Shown: positions 30,061 through 39,737 of the stretch, one piece after another
Numbering within the stretch: position 1 is the stretch's first letter
How the letters are laid out: each line of letters opens with the position of its first letter
NCBI GenBank assembly: GCA_030823955.1
Contig: JAVBYO010000033.1
Span: 62,001-126,000, forward strand
Direction: 5' to 3'
From: Gallionellaceae bacterium
GTDB lineage: Bacteria; Pseudomonadota; Gammaproteobacteria; Burkholderiales; Gallionellaceae
Length of the DNA stretch: 64,000 bases
Notes under the pieces: generated by a model
Database searches by the model: none
What the model was told of the DNA's origin: nothing
The model's input: only the letters and a program-made list of their open reading frames with translations
Position numbers and translations under genes: made by a program

Positions 30061-31149
30061 ATGGGGCGGAACGACAGCACATGGATGGCCCGGGCATTGC
30101 AGCTTGCCGGCCGGGGGATGTTCACCACGACGCCGAACCCGCGGGTCGGCTGTGTGCTGGTAAAAGATGGACAGGTCATCGGCGAAGGCTGGCACGTTAA
30201 AGCGGGTGAGCCGCATGCTGAACCGCTGGCCCTGCGTGCGGCGGACGGGCGGGCGCAGGGTGCGAGCGTTTATGTCACGCTGGAGCCATGCAGTCACCAT
30301 GGCCGTACCCCGCCCTGCGCGGACGGGCTCATCGCGGAGGGAGTGGCGCGTGTCGTGATCGCCATGCAAGATCCCAACCCGCTCGTGGCTGGCAGAGGTA
30401 TCGCCGCATTGCGTGCCGCAGGCATCGAGGTTGAATGTGGTCTGATGGAGGCGGAGGCGCGCCTGCTCAACATCGGTTTCGATAAACGGATGAAACAAGG
30501 TCTGCCCTGGGTGCGCAGCAAGATCGCCGCCAGTCTGGATGGTCGCACCGCACTGGCCAACGGTACCAGCCAGTGGATCACCGGAGAGGCGGCGCGGCGC
30601 GATGTGCATGTCTGGCGCGCGCGTTCCTGCGCGGTGCTGACCGGTATCGATACGGTGCTGGCAGACGATGCACAACTTTCCGTCAGGCATGTCGAAACGA
30701 CGCGGCAACCTTTGCGTGTGGTGCTGGACAGCCATCTGCGTCTTCCTCCCGCTGCGCGTATCTTCCAGGGCGGAACGGTGCTGGTGGTGACAGCCACGGC
30801 GGATACCGAAAAACACGCGGCACTGCAACAGGCCGGAGCAACGGTCGTGGTGCTTGCCGACGAGGGGGGCCGCGTCGATCTGGCTGCCACCCTGCGCCAC
30901 CTGGCCACCATCGGCTGTAACGAGGTGCTGGTCGAGGCGGGTACGACCCTGAACGGTGCCTTGCTGAAAGCCGGGCTGGTGGATGAGTTGGTGTTATATT
31001 TCGCGCCGCAGTTATTGGGCGATATGGCACGCGGTATGGCGCAACTGGGCGAACTGGCCGCGCTTGATGAGCGCGTCGGATTGGTCTGGCAGGATGTGCG
31101 CCAGGTCGGAAACGATCTGCGTATCGTGGTCAAAGTGAAGAGGGAATAA
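30061..31149 (+). CDS. ribD: RibD, bifunctional riboflavin deaminase/reductase
   Basis: 362 residues. The N-terminal deaminase domain carries the zinc motifs HAEPLAL and PCSHHGRTPPC; the C-terminal reductase domain begins near residue 147 with RSKIAASLDGRTALANG and includes VLVEAGTTLNGALL. It converts the GTP cyclohydrolase II product in two successive steps. Confidence 0.97.
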   Translation: MGRNDSTWMARALQLAGRGMFTTTPNPRVGCVLVKDGQVIGEGWHVKAGEPHAEPLALRAADGRAQGASVYVTLEPCSHHGRTPPCADGLIAEGVARVVIAMQDPNPLVAGRGIAALRAAGIEVECGLMEAEARLLNIGFDKRMKQGLPWVRSKIAASLDGRTALANGTSQWITGEAARRDVHVWRARSCAVLTGIDTVLADDAQLSVRHVETTRQPLRVVLDSHLRLPPAARIFQGGTVLVVTATADTEKHAALQQAGATVVVLADEGGRVDLAATLRHLATIGCNEVLVEAGTTLNGALLKAGLVDELVLYFAPQLLGDMARGMAQLGELAALDERVGLVWQDVRQVGNDLRIVVKVKRE

Positions 31150-31151
31150 TC

Positions 31152-31748
31152 ATGTTCAGCGGAATCATCGCCGATGTCGGCACCATCAGCAGCGCGCAGG
31201 ATCGCGAGGGCGGACTGCGGCTGAGTGTGGAGACGCAGGATCTCGGTATGGGTGACGTGTCACTCGGCGACAGCATCGCGGTGAACGGTGTATGCCTCAC
31301 CGTGGTGAAGATAGCCGACAAGACGTTCACCGTGGATGTCTCGCGCGAGACGCTGGACTGCACCGTCGGTCTGGAGCGGCAGGGTAGTCTGGTCAATCTG
31401 GAAAAGGCCCTGCGCCTGTCCGACCGTTTGGGCGGACATCTGGTCAGCGGCCATGTGGACGGTGTCGGCGAGGTGGTGGTGTTCAATGATATCGGCGAGA
31501 GCTGGCGGCTGATCGTGCGTGCGCCACATGCCCTGGCGAAATATATCGCGGTGAAGGGGTCGATCACCATCAACGGGGTGAGCCTCACGGTGAACCGTGT
31601 GGCGGGCAGCGAGTTCGAGGTGAATCTCATCCCGCATACCCTGGCGGTGACCACACTGAACCAATTGTGCGCGGGGGGGAAAGTGAATCTGGAGATCGAC
31701 CTCATCGCGCGTTATGTCGAACGTATGATGCAAGCAGAGAAAGAATGA
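31152..31748 (+). CDS. ribE: Riboflavin synthase alpha chain
   Basis: 198 residues with the internal duplication typical of the enzyme: two lumazine-binding repeats, the first from [10 protein letters not shown] with GVCLTVV, the second from [15 protein letters not shown] with GVSLTVNRV. It dismutates two 6,7-dimethyl-8-ribityllumazine molecules into riboflavin. Two bases separate it from ribD. Confidence 0.97.
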   Translation: MFSGIIADVGTISSAQDREGGLRLSVETQDLGMGDVSLGDSIAVNGVCLTVVKIADKTFTVDVSRETLDCTVGLERQGSLVNLEKALRLSDRLGGHLVSGHVDGVGEVVVFNDIGESWRLIVRAPHALAKYIAVKGSITINGVSLTVNRVAGSEFEVNLIPHTLAVTTLNQLCAGGKVNLEIDLIARYVERMMQAEKE

Positions 31749-31751
31749 GCA

Positions 31752-32852
31752 ATGACTGATGTGGCACCCATAAAAGAAATCATCGAAGAGATCCGTGCCG
31801 GGCGCATGGTGGTGCTGGTGGACGAGGAAGACCGCGAGAACGAGGGCGACCTGGTGTTCGCGGCCGAGTTCGTGACCCCGGAAAAGATCAACTTCATGGC
31901 CAAACACGGGCGCGGCCTGATCTGTCTGACGCTGACGCAGAAACATTGCGAGCAGCTCAACCTGCCGCTGATGGTGAGTGCCAACGGTTTGGCGCTGGCG
32001 ACCAACTTCACCGTTTCCATCGAGGCGGCGAGCGGTGTCACTACCGGCATCTCGGCGGCGGATCGTTCCCGTACCATTCAGGTGGCGGCGGACAAGAATG
32101 CCAAGCCGGGGGACATCGTGCAGCCCGGCCATATCTTCCCCTTGCGCGCGCAGAACGGCGGTGTGCTGGTGCGCGCCGGTCATACCGAGGCGGGTTGCGA
32201 TCTGGCGCAACTGGCCGGGCTGACTCCCGCATCGGTGATCTGCGAGATCCTCAAGGATGATGGCGAGATGGCGCGTTTGCCTGATCTGATCCCGTTTGCC
32301 AAACAACATGGCCTGAAGATCGGCACCATCGCCGACCTGATCGAATACCGCAGCCACAACGAAAAACTGGTCGAGCGTGTCGCGCAGCGCAAGGTGCAGA
32401 CCGCGTATGGCCCGTTCGAGCTGTATACCTATACCGACAAGACCACTGCGCAGACCCATCTGGCGCTGGCCAAAGGTCATATCGATGCACAGAAGGAGAC
32501 ACTGGTGCGGGTGCACGAACCGTTGTCGGTGATGGATTTTCTGGAACAGGCGAGTTATCCGGATTCCACCAGCGTACACGATGCCTTGCGCAAGATCAGC
32601 CAGGCCGAGGCGGGTGTGCTGGTTCTGATGCATCATGCCGAGACTGCGGCCAGCCTGTTGGCGCGCGCGTCGGCCAAGCCGGAGGCGCATCACGCGCAAT
32701 GGGACCCGCGCAGTTACGGCATCGGCGCGCAGATATTGCGCGATCTCAATGTCGGCAAGATGTGCCTGTTGGCTACCCCGCGCAAATTGCCCAGCATGGT
32801 AGGCTTCGGTCTGGAAGTGGTGCGTTACTGTCAAAGCAAGGATACAAAATGA
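31752..32852 (+). CDS. ribBA: DHBP synthase fused to a degenerate GTP cyclohydrolase II-like domain (RibBA/RibBX)
   Basis: 366 residues. Residues ~1-200 are a complete 3,4-dihydroxy-2-butanone-4-phosphate synthase: [41 protein letters not shown]. The C-terminal ~165 residues follow the RibA fold, but the zinc-binding and catalytic Cys cluster (C-x10-C-x-C region after VRVHE) is absent; the segment reads [15 protein letters not shown] with no Cys. The domain is therefore unlikely to be an active cyclohydrolase, and a true ribA is expected elsewhere. Its stop overlaps ribH. Confidence 0.95.
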   Translation: MTDVAPIKEIIEEIRAGRMVVLVDEEDRENEGDLVFAAEFVTPEKINFMAKHGRGLICLTLTQKHCEQLNLPLMVSANGLALATNFTVSIEAASGVTTGISAADRSRTIQVAADKNAKPGDIVQPGHIFPLRAQNGGVLVRAGHTEAGCDLAQLAGLTPASVICEILKDDGEMARLPDLIPFAKQHGLKIGTIADLIEYRSHNEKLVERVAQRKVQTAYGPFELYTYTDKTTAQTHLALAKGHIDAQKETLVRVHEPLSVMDFLEQASYPDSTSVHDALRKISQAEAGVLVLMHHAETAASLLARASAKPEAHHAQWDPRSYGIGAQILRDLNVGKMCLLATPRKLPSMVGFGLEVVRYCQSKDTK

Positions 32853-33301
32853 AAGAGATCGAAAAGAACCTGGACGGGACGGGGATGTCCATCGGCATCG
32901 TGCAGAGCCGCTTCAATACCACGGTGTGCGAGGGTTTGCTGGCCGCGTGCCGCGCCCAGTTCGTCACACAGGGTGTGCGCGACGCGGATATCACGCTGGT
33001 GACCGTGCCGGGCGCACTGGAGATCCCTCTGGTGTTGCAGCATATGGCGCAGACCCACAAGTTCGACGCGCTGGTCGCGCTGGGTGCGGTGATCCGTGGC
33101 GATACCTATCACTTCGAGGTGGTGTCCAACGAGTCGGCGCGCGGGGTGGGTGAAGTGCAGCTCCATGCCGGTGTGCCTATCGCCAATGCCATCCTCACTA
33201 CCGATACCGACGAGCAGGCGGAAGTGCGCATGAACGTCAAAGGTGCGGAGGCTGCGCTGGTGGCGATCGAGATGGCGAACCTGCTGAAGGCGATCGTATG
33301 A
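32849..33301 (+). CDS. ribH: RibH, 6,7-dimethyl-8-ribityllumazine synthase
   Basis: 150 residues. Condenses the ribityl-uracil with DHBP. Motifs: [42 protein letters not shown] with the catalytic His. A longer frame from 32699 overlaps ribBA by 150 bases and is not used; the ATG at 32849 overlaps the ribBA stop. Overlaps nusB by ATGA. Confidence 0.98.
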   Translation: MKEIEKNLDGTGMSIGIVQSRFNTTVCEGLLAACRAQFVTQGVRDADITLVTVPGALEIPLVLQHMAQTHKFDALVALGAVIRGDTYHFEVVSNESARGVGEVQLHAGVPIANAILTTDTDEQAEVRMNVKGAEAALVAIEMANLLKAIV

Positions 33302-33747
33302 AGGACAAGACCAACGCGCCGACCAAGAGTGCGCGCCACCGCGCGCGTGAACTGGCGCTGCAGGGACTCTACCAGTGGCGCATGGCCGGTTCCGATGTGG
33401 CGCAGATCGACAAGGCCACGCGCGACGAAAAAAGCGTCGGGCGTTACGATGTCGAATTGTTCACCCAGCTGTTGCGGGGCGCGGTGAACCAGCATGAGGC
33501 CCTGGAGGAAAAGATCGCACCGCATCTGGATCGCCCGCTGAACGAACTGAGTCCGATCGAATTTTCCGTGCTGCTGCTCGGTGCCTATGAACTGGCCAAT
33601 CTGCCCGAGGTGCCGTATCGCGTCGTCATCAATGAAAGTGTGGAGCTGGCCAAGACCTTCGGCGGTAGCGACGGCCACAAGTTCGTCAACGGCGTGCTGG
33701 ACAAGCTCGCGGCGCAATTGCGCGCGGTCGAAGTAAACGCGAAGTAA
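33298..33747 (+). CDS. nusB: NusB, transcription antitermination factor
   Basis: 149 residues. RNA-binding partner of NusE in rRNA antitermination. The N-terminus [18 protein letters not shown] and the C-terminal [17 protein letters not shown]...[11 protein letters not shown] are family hallmarks. ATGA overlap with ribH; followed by a palindromic repeat rather than immediate thiL. Confidence 0.98.
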   Translation: MKDKTNAPTKSARHRARELALQGLYQWRMAGSDVAQIDKATRDEKSVGRYDVELFTQLLRGAVNQHEALEEKIAPHLDRPLNELSPIEFSVLLLGAYELANLPEVPYRVVINESVELAKTFGGSDGHKFVNGVLDKLAAQLRAVEVNAK

Positions 33748-33749
33748 AA

Positions 33750-33858
33750 CATTGCACCACAGAGACACAGAGACACAGAGAGAAACAAACCAAACCATAA
33801 GTCGGTTGAATGGTTTCCTCTGTGTCTCTGTGTCTCTGTGGTAAAGGGTTTGGTGCAT
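33750..33858. repeat. Palindromic repeat between nusB and thiL (family 3, CACAGAGA arms)
   Basis: Left arm 33754-33782 has repeats of CACAGAGA; right arm 33816-33843 is the reverse complement (TCTCTGTG repeats). An outer pair ATTGCACCA / TGGTGCAT (33750-33758, 33851-33858) extends the fold. The thiL start codon lies in the last bases of the outer arm, so a folded transcript could mask it. Confidence 0.88.
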
Positions 33859-34813
33859 GTCCGAATTCGATCTCATTCAACGCTATTTCACCCGGCCCAC
33901 GCCAAGCGCGGAACTGGGGGTGGGTGACGACGCGGCATTGCTGCGCATCGCGGCGGGTATGGAGCTGGCCGTGTCGACCGACATGCTGGTGAGCGGCACC
34001 CATTTCTTTCCCGATGCCGATCCGTTCCTGCTGGGCCACAAGACACTGGCGGTAAACCTTTCCGATCTGGCGGCGATGGGCGCGACACCGCGCTGGGCGA
34101 CGCTGGCTTTGTCGCTGCCGCAAGTCGATGAGGCTTGGCTCGCGGCGTTCAGTCGCGGATTCTTTGCGTTGGCGGAGCAATACGGTGTCGAACTGGTCGG
34201 CGGGGATACCACGCGCGGGCCTCTCAATCTGAGTATCACCATCATGGGCGAAGTGCCAACAGGAGCCGCATTGCGGCGCGACGCGGCACGGGCGGGTGAC
34301 GACATCTGGGTGTCCGGTACACTGGGTGATGCGGCTTTGGCCTTGGCGCATATGCAGCGGCACATCATATTGCCGACTGAGGTGTTCGCAGCGTGTGCGG
34401 CGCGGCTGCATCAACCGCAGCCGCGCGTCGAACTGGGCGTGCAATTGCGCGGACTGGCGCACAGCGCGATTGATGTGTCCGACGGGTTGCTGGCCGATCT
34501 GGGGCATATCCTGGCCTGCTCGCGGCTGGGGGCGGAGATACAGCTCGACGCCCTGCCGGTGTGCGATTTTCTGCGCGGACATTTGGCGGAGGCGGCACTG
34601 TTGCGCTGCGCGTTGGCCGGTGGCGACGATTACGAATTGTGTTTCACCGCCCCGCTTGTGCACCGGGCCGAGATACTACAGTGTGCATCGACACTCGCTC
34701 TGCCGCTGACTCGTATCGGCAAAGTGACGGAGGAACCGGGCTGCAAGGTGTACGGCAGTGATGGCAGCGAGTTGCATATCAAGGAGTCTGGTTATGACCA
34801 TTTCCAAGCATGA
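33857..34813 (+). CDS. thiL: ThiL, thiamine-monophosphate kinase
   Basis: 318 residues. Makes thiamine diphosphate from the monophosphate. Motifs: LGVGDDAALL, STDMLVSGTHFFPDA, AVNLSDLAAMGATP and VGGDTTRGPLNLSIT. The ATG at 33857 has no recognisable Shine-Dalgarno sequence because the upstream bases belong to a repeat arm. Ends 20 bases inside pgpA. Confidence 0.96.
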   Translation: MSEFDLIQRYFTRPTPSAELGVGDDAALLRIAAGMELAVSTDMLVSGTHFFPDADPFLLGHKTLAVNLSDLAAMGATPRWATLALSLPQVDEAWLAAFSRGFFALAEQYGVELVGGDTTRGPLNLSITIMGEVPTGAALRRDAARAGDDIWVSGTLGDAALALAHMQRHIILPTEVFAACAARLHQPQPRVELGVQLRGLAHSAIDVSDGLLADLGHILACSRLGAEIQLDALPVCDFLRGHLAEAALLRCALAGGDDYELCFTAPLVHRAEILQCASTLALPLTRIGKVTEEPGCKVYGSDGSELHIKESGYDHFQA

Positions 34814-35306
34814 ATATGAGTTGCGTCTGCAACCGGATTGGGCCTTCCTGCGCAGCCATCCCGCGCATCTGATCTCGTTCGGATTCGGTACCGGGTTGTC
34901 GCGCAAAGCGCCGGGTACCTTCGGCACGCTGGTCGCTTTCCCGCTTTACTGGTATCTCGCGCCGCGCTTGAGTGATGCACTGTTCATTCTGCTGTTGATC
35001 TGGCTGTTCGCCATCGGTGTCTGGGTGTGCGACATCACCGGCAAGGCCTTGGGGGTGGACGACTACAGCGGCATCGTGTGGGACGAGGTCGTGGCCTTTA
35101 TGCTGGTACTGTTCTTCACGCCGGACGGTTTTATCTGGCAGTTGCTGGCGTTTTCGCTGTTCCGTTTCTTCGATATCTGGAAGCCGGAGCCGATCCGTCA
35201 TTTCGACAAGACCTGGCACGGGGGGCTGGGGGTGATGTTCGACGACATCCTCGCGGCAGGGTACACCTTGCTGACGCTGGCAGTGATCAAGAGTCTGCTG
35301 CTGTGA
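34794..35306 (+). CDS. pgpA: PgpA, phosphatidylglycerophosphatase A
   Basis: 170 residues with about three or four membrane segments. Dephosphorylates phosphatidylglycerol phosphate. The signature GFGTGLSRKAPGTFGTL is near residue 27, DDYSGIVWDEVVAF near residue 86, and FRFFDIWKPEPI follows. AAGGAG lies 7 bases before the ATG at 34794, which decides against the in-frame start at 34758. Confidence 0.96.
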   Translation: MTISKHEYELRLQPDWAFLRSHPAHLISFGFGTGLSRKAPGTFGTLVAFPLYWYLAPRLSDALFILLLIWLFAIGVWVCDITGKALGVDDYSGIVWDEVVAFMLVLFFTPDGFIWQLLAFSLFRFFDIWKPEPIRHFDKTWHGGLGVMFDDILAAGYTLLTLAVIKSLLL

Positions 35307-35974
35307 TGAACTGGCTCGTTGCCCTGTTGTGCTGCATGGCGCTGGGCGCGCAGGCCGAAACGTTCGATGCCAAAGTGATCGCGGTGATGGATGGTGATAC
35401 CGTGATGGTGCTACGCAACGGCAAACGTATCAAGATCCGTATGGCGAACATCGATGCGCCGGAGAAAGAGCAGGCATTCGGCGCGCAGTCGCGCGCTTCT
35501 TTGCTGGAGATGGTCGGCAAACGCCAGGTGCGGATCGATAGTCAGGCGGTCGATCAATACGGGCGTGTCATCGCTTTTCTCGCAGTGGACGGATTGAATG
35601 TCAACGAAGCGCAGGTCAGGCGCGGCATGGCCTGGGAATACTCCTATCATCACAGCGACCGCGCCTATCTCGCTTTGCAGCAGGAAGCGCAACAGGCACG
35701 CCGCGGCCTGTGGTCGCAAGCCACCCCCAGCGCGCCCTGGTTGTGGCGCAAGACCCATCCCGCAGTGAGGCCGGACGCGCCGCAGAGCAGTGTGCCATCC
35801 GCATCATCTGCGGTGGTCTATGACGCAACGTGTGCCGCTAAAAGATCGTGTGCCCAGATGGATTCCTGTGCGGAGGCGTATTTCTATCTGACACGTTGCG
35901 GGGTAGCTACGCTGGACGGGAATCGCAACGGAATTCCCTGTGAAAGCCTGTGCCCTGGCGGCATTAAGCCTTGA
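35306..35974 (+). CDS. Secreted thermonuclease-like (SNase) protein with a C-terminal Excalibur domain
   Basis: 222 residues. A short signal peptide (MNWLVALLCCMALGAQA) precedes a staphylococcal-nuclease domain: VIAVMDGDTVMV, the active-site RMANIDAPEKE and VDQYGRVIAFL. The last ~40 residues (CAQMDSCAEAYFYLTRCG, DGNRNGIPCESLCP) form a calcium-binding Excalibur motif with paired Cys. Start ATG overlaps the pgpA stop by one base. Its 3' end overlaps convergent lpxH by 11 bases. Likely a periplasmic or extracellular nuclease. Confidence 0.93.
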   Translation: MNWLVALLCCMALGAQAETFDAKVIAVMDGDTVMVLRNGKRIKIRMANIDAPEKEQAFGAQSRASLLEMVGKRQVRIDSQAVDQYGRVIAFLAVDGLNVNEAQVRRGMAWEYSYHHSDRAYLALQQEAQQARRGLWSQATPSAPWLWRKTHPAVRPDAPQSSVPSASSAVVYDATCAAKRSCAQMDSCAEAYFYLTRCGVATLDGNRNGIPCESLCPGGIKP

Positions 35975-36692
35975 TGTCTTCCCAATGGATGCCGGTGCTG
36001 TCACAACGTAGGGCATTCGCCTGTTTGTCCCAGTCGCCCAATACCCAGCGGTCATAGGTGTGGCCATCCAGATGATATAGATGATGCGCCGGACGGTGGG
36101 TGTGTCCGTGGATCAGGCGCGGATAGTGATTTTGTTGTAACAGTTCCTGCACCGCCTGCGGGTTCACGTCCATGATGCTCATGGCCTTGTGTTGTTTCTC
36201 GGATTTGCTTTGTATGCGCAGTTGTTCGATCTGCGCTTTGCGCTGGGCCAGCGGCAGGGAGAGGAACTGCTGTTGCCAACCCGCATCACGCACCTGGCGA
36301 CGGAAGTCCTGATAAGCCGTATCGTCGGTGCACAAGGCATCGCCGTGGCTGAGCAGGGTGGGTGTGCCGTACAGGTCGAGCAGGCTGGGATCGTTGAGCA
36401 GGCTGGCGCCGCAAGCTTCGGCCAGCTTCTCCTGCATGAGGAAGTCGCGGTTGCCGTGCATGATGAAGATAGCCACTCCGTTGCGCGACAACTCGCGCAG
36501 GGCACCGGTGATCTTGCGATGGAACGGTGTGCCGAGATCGTCATCCCCCGCCCAGTATTCGAACAGATCGCCCAATATGTAGAGCGCTTCCGCATGCGGG
36601 GCAGTGTGCTGCACAAAATGTTCGAACAGGCGCGTGCTTTTGCGGCTGCTGCTGCACAGGTGCAGATCGGAGATGAAGAGGCTGTGGGACAT
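35964..36692 (-). CDS. lpxH: LpxH, UDP-2,3-diacylglucosamine diphosphatase
   Basis: 242 residues. Manganese metallophosphoesterase that makes lipid X in lipid A synthesis. The metal-binding motifs are in order: FISDLHL, YILGDLFEYWAGDD, MHGNRDFL, LSHGDALCTDD and the C-terminal HGHTHRPAHH. A family 4 palindrome abuts the start codon on its 5' side. Confidence 0.97.
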   Translation of the reverse strand: MSHSLFISDLHLCSSSRKSTRLFEHFVQHTAPHAEALYILGDLFEYWAGDDDLGTPFHRKITGALRELSRNGVAIFIMHGNRDFLMQEKLAEACGASLLNDPSLLDLYGTPTLLSHGDALCTDDTAYQDFRRQVRDAGWQQQFLSLPLAQRKAQIEQLRIQSKSEKQHKAMSIMDVNPQAVQELLQQNHYPRLIHGHTHRPAHHLYHLDGHTYDRWVLGDWDKQANALRCDSTGIHWEDIKA

Positions 36693-36693
36693 A

Positions 36694-36765
36694 CTAGGAT
36701 TTAGGATCTAGGATTGAGGCAAAGCGGGGGGGGCGTTTTCCTCAATCCTATCGCCTTGATCCTTA
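36694..36765. repeat. Palindromic repeat between ppi and lpxH (family 4, TAGGATTTAGGATC arms)
   Basis: Left arm 36694-36719 (AGGATTTAGGATCTAGGATT) and right arm 36740-36765 are approximate reverse complements around a G-rich loop with a run of eight G. The element spans the whole interval between the two minus-strand genes and reaches into the last codon of the cyclophilin gene. A half copy lies at 9410-9432. Confidence 0.85.
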
Positions 36766-37356
36766 TTGAACGACTTCGGCCTGGAGGATGATGACATCCT
36801 CGGTCGGTACGTCCTGATGGAAACCGCTGCTGCCGGTCTTCACCTTTTTGATGGCATCGACTACTTCTGTGCCTTCCACGACTTTACCGAACACGCAGTA
36901 GCCCCAGCCCTGGCTGTTCTCGGCCTTGAAGTTAAGGAAGCCGTTGTCTTTTATGTTGATGAAGAACTGGGCGGTGGCGGAATGCGGGTCGTTGGTGCGA
37001 GCCATGGCGATGGTGTAAGCATCGTTGGTCAGGCCGTTGTTGGCTTCGTTCTGGATGGCCGCGTTAACTTCCTTCTGTTTCATGCCGGGTTCGAAGCCGC
37101 CGCCCTGGATCATGAAGCCGTCGATGACGCGATGGAAGATAGTGTTGCTGTAGAAGCCGCTGTTCACGTAATCGAGGAAATTCTGGACGGTGTTCGGCGC
37201 TTTTTCCGCGTCCAGTTGGAGGGTGATAATGCCGTGGTTGGTGTGCAGTCTGACCATGTTTGCTTTTCCTTTTTGTGCGTGGGTTGAAGCTGCGTGTACC
37301 GGCAGGGCGCACAGGCCGGTGAGCAGTAAAGCGAAAAATATTCTGGCGATGTTCAT
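36763..37356 (-). CDS. Periplasmic cyclophilin-type peptidyl-prolyl isomerase
   Basis: 197 residues. A signal peptide ([22 protein letters not shown]) is followed by a cyclophilin domain with [31 protein letters not shown] and the Trp-containing [13 protein letters not shown]. It accelerates proline isomerisation of envelope proteins. The ATG at 37356 overlaps the stop of the upstream L,D-transpeptidase gene (ATGA), which decides the start; a cytoplasmic version from the Met near residue 34 is possible but less likely. Confidence 0.93.
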   Translation of the reverse strand: MNIARIFFALLLTGLCALPVHAASTHAQKGKANMVRLHTNHGIITLQLDAEKAPNTVQNFLDYVNSGFYSNTIFHRVIDGFMIQGGGFEPGMKQKEVNAAIQNEANNGLTNDAYTIAMARTNDPHSATAQFFINIKDNGFLNFKAENSQGWGYCVFGKVVEGTEVVDAIKKVKTGSSGFHQDVPTEDVIILQAEVVQ

Positions 37357-38522
37357 GCGGAACCCTCGTAAACGATTTGCCATTTGTCGCCGCGTTTCAT
37401 CCAGTATTGGCGTTTGTTCATGCGATTGGCGAGATTGTTGCTGCTGTAATCCTGTTCGAAGTTCACTACCACCAGGCCGGGCTGGCTGGGGTAGCCGAAG
37501 ATGCTGAGTTTGGAAAGTCCGACCTTGATCCAGGTCTTACCCGAGTTGACCAGGCGTTTTTGCTGGGCGAAGGCATCGAAGGTCGTTGCGCCGTTGGAAA
37601 AATCTTGCGCATAGTGGGCGAGGTAGGCGTCCGTGTCTAGACTGGCCCAGTCGTTGCGCCATTTTTCGATCTCGTTGAGTAGCGCGCTGCGCTCAGCGCG
37701 GTCGCTGTCGTCGCTCCAGTCCATCTGGCCGGTGATGATGACCGGGGTGTGGCCCACTTGCACGTACCGGCCCAGGCGCAGCAGGTCGTTATTGGCCAGC
37801 ACCACGCAGCCGTTGCTGGCGCGCGGTGGGCGGCTGAGAGTGTCGGAAGGGACTCCGTGCAGCCAGATGCCGTGCCCGTCACGGCCTTGGCGTTTGTCCC
37901 ATTCGTTCGGATAATTGATGGGAAAGGCTTCTGGGCCGTAGAAGTCGGTGATCTTATCTTTGCCCAGATGGTCATTGACGAAATAGACCCCCAGCGGGGT
38001 GCGCTGGTCGCCCTCGGAGACTTTGTCCGCCCCTTTTTTGCCCACGCTGATGTAGAAATCCGCGACATAACGCGGCTCACCATCGACGTTTTCATACAAA
38101 TACAGGGTTGATTTGCTGGTGTCCACCACGATGGCATGGCGCTGCTGCGGGTCGAGTTGCCACAGATAGCGGGGGATTGCATTAACCGGCTGAGCCTGTT
38201 GTACCCGTTGCAGTCTGGCGCGTGCTTCGTCGCGCAGATCGTTCATGTTCTCGCGTGAAGCGTTGGGTGCATTGCCGAAATCGTTGAGTGCCTGCGCACG
38301 TGCGAGCAACAGGTCGCCTTTGATCAGTTGCGCCAGTTTGAAGTTCGGGTTGGTCTCAAGCAGGGAATCGACCTCGTTCAGCGCGACATCGAGCCTGTTC
38401 TCACCGACGGAATGCAGACTTTTCGCCAGCAGCTCTTCCATGCTGTGCGAACTGTTCTCGCCAGTCTTCAGCGGGGAGGAGATCACCCCGATCAGCAGCA
38501 AGGTGATCGTTGCGTAGGACAT
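37353..38522 (-). CDS. L,D-transpeptidase (YkuD domain) with TPR-like N-terminus and SnoaL-like C-terminus
   Basis: 389 residues. A hydrophobic N-terminus ([14 protein letters not shown]) suggests export. Residues ~28-85 resemble helical repeats. The YkuD catalytic domain (~127-265) has IWLHGVPSD and SNGCVVL with the catalytic Cys. The last ~115 residues ([21 protein letters not shown] ... [10 protein letters not shown]) are an NTF2/SnoaL-like domain shared with the next gene upstream. It lies 3 bases downstream of the TPR gene. Probably a peptidoglycan cross-linking or protein-anchoring enzyme. Confidence 0.93.
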   Translation of the reverse strand: MSYATITLLLIGVISSPLKTGENSSHSMEELLAKSLHSVGENRLDVALNEVDSLLETNPNFKLAQLIKGDLLLARAQALNDFGNAPNASRENMNDLRDEARARLQRVQQAQPVNAIPRYLWQLDPQQRHAIVVDTSKSTLYLYENVDGEPRYVADFYISVGKKGADKVSEGDQRTPLGVYFVNDHLGKDKITDFYGPEAFPINYPNEWDKRQGRDGHGIWLHGVPSDTLSRPPRASNGCVVLANNDLLRLGRYVQVGHTPVIITGQMDWSDDSDRAERSALLNEIEKWRNDWASLDTDAYLAHYAQDFSNGATTFDAFAQQKRLVNSGKTWIKVGLSKLSIFGYPSQPGLVVVNFEQDYSSNNLANRMNKRQYWMKRGDKWQIVYEGSA

Positions 38523-38525
38523 CGG

Positions 38526-39545
38526 TCACTTACCCGCGCGTTCTTCCACGATGAACCATCTGCCGTTGCTCTTGGTCAGCTCCATCGTTTTGCTGGCAGA
38601 GGTTTGCAGATGGCTGGCACGGTAGAACTGTTTGAAACTGACGGTGGCATGATTGTCATCATTCAGCTTGACCTTGGCGTCTTTGATTTCCACATGGATA
38701 GACTTGGGTTTGGCGATACGTTCCTGGCGTTGTGTTTCCCAGGCGCTGCGGCTTTCGCCATCCGGAGTCTTGAACTCTTTGCCGTAAAAGGCGAGATATT
38801 TCTTGCTGTTCTTGGCTGACCAAGCTGCGGCCCAGTCATGGAGGAGTCTGGTCACATCGCCGCTGTTATCGGCGGCGGGGGCGGTATTGAGCGGCTTGGC
38901 TGGTGCCGCAATGACCGGCTTGCTGGCTGCCGGGGGCGGTGTCACTGCGATGGGCGTGGTGACCGCAGTGCTGCCGGATTTGGTGGCGCTGACCACGTTG
39001 CGGGAGGCGAGTGTGGTCTTGCTACTGCTGCTGCCGAACAACTCCTTGATCATTTCCAGCTTGGTCTGTGTGCTGGTGTTGCTCTTGTCCAGTTGCAGCG
39101 CACGGTCATAGGCTTGGCTGGCCATTTTGGCGTAGATGTCGCCCAGATTCTCGTGTGCGGTAGCATAACTGGGATGGGTGCGTATCGCCATTTCCAGCGA
39201 AGTCTTGGCTTTTTCGTATTGTCCCTGGCCGGCATACAGTACCGCCAGATTGTTGTAGGGTTCGGGCAATTCTGGATAGTCCTGCGTGAGCGAGGTAAAT
39301 ACCTTGATTGCTTCGGCGGCCCTGCCCTGTTCGGTGTGGATCAGCCCTTTCAGGAAACGCGCTTGTGCGTCATTGGGCTTGACGGCGAGGATGGCCTCTA
39401 CCTTTTCCAGCGCCAGAGTGAGCTGTCCCTGCCTAAGCAGTTTGCTGGCATCCTGAATATCATCGGCAGAGACGGGCATGCTGATGGACAGTAGTAACAG
39501 TGCGCAAAGTGCCGTGTTTTGGCTGATACGGTTGAACATATTCAT
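38526..39545 (-). CDS. Periplasmic TPR protein with a SnoaL-like C-terminal domain
   Basis: 339 residues from the ATG at 39545 (upstream frame open to 39623). A signal peptide (MNMFNRISQNTALCALLLLS, cleaved after SADD region) precedes TPR repeats (~residues 30-165: PNDAQARFLKGLIHTEQG, EPYNNLAVLYAGQGQYEKA, ATAHENLGDIYAKMA). A Pro/Ala-rich linker (~195-225) follows, then a domain with WAAAWSAKNSKKYLAFYGKEF-type sequence ending FIVEERAGK. This last domain is homologous to that of the adjacent L,D-transpeptidase, suggesting the two proteins act together. Confidence 0.9.
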   Translation of the reverse strand: MNMFNRISQNTALCALLLLSISMPVSADDIQDASKLLRQGQLTLALEKVEAILAVKPNDAQARFLKGLIHTEQGRAAEAIKVFTSLTQDYPELPEPYNNLAVLYAGQGQYEKAKTSLEMAIRTHPSYATAHENLGDIYAKMASQAYDRALQLDKSNTSTQTKLEMIKELFGSSSSKTTLASRNVVSATKSGSTAVTTPIAVTPPPAASKPVIAAPAKPLNTAPAADNSGDVTRLLHDWAAAWSAKNSKKYLAFYGKEFKTPDGESRSAWETQRQERIAKPKSIHVEIKDAKVKLNDDNHATVSFKQFYRASHLQTSASKTMELTKSNGRWFIVEERAGK

Positions 39546-39737
39546 CGAATGTTTTTCCAGAAGGTTACGCAAATCGGGTCGCGATGGGATGATGCGCCAT
39601 CGAAAGGGGGAGAATTCTACCAAATAAGTGCGCTGCTTTCACCCTAATTCCTTGCGGCAGTGCGATGAAGCCTGCTGGTTGCGCTATGTTTTCGGGTAGA
39701 ATTCCGCCCCATCACATGGACAACCCAAGCCCGAAAA

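Noticed and set aside
33754-33843. CRISPR-like short repeats
   Set aside because: The sub-repeats are 8 bases, have no unique spacers and form two inverted arms, so this is a palindrome, not a CRISPR array.
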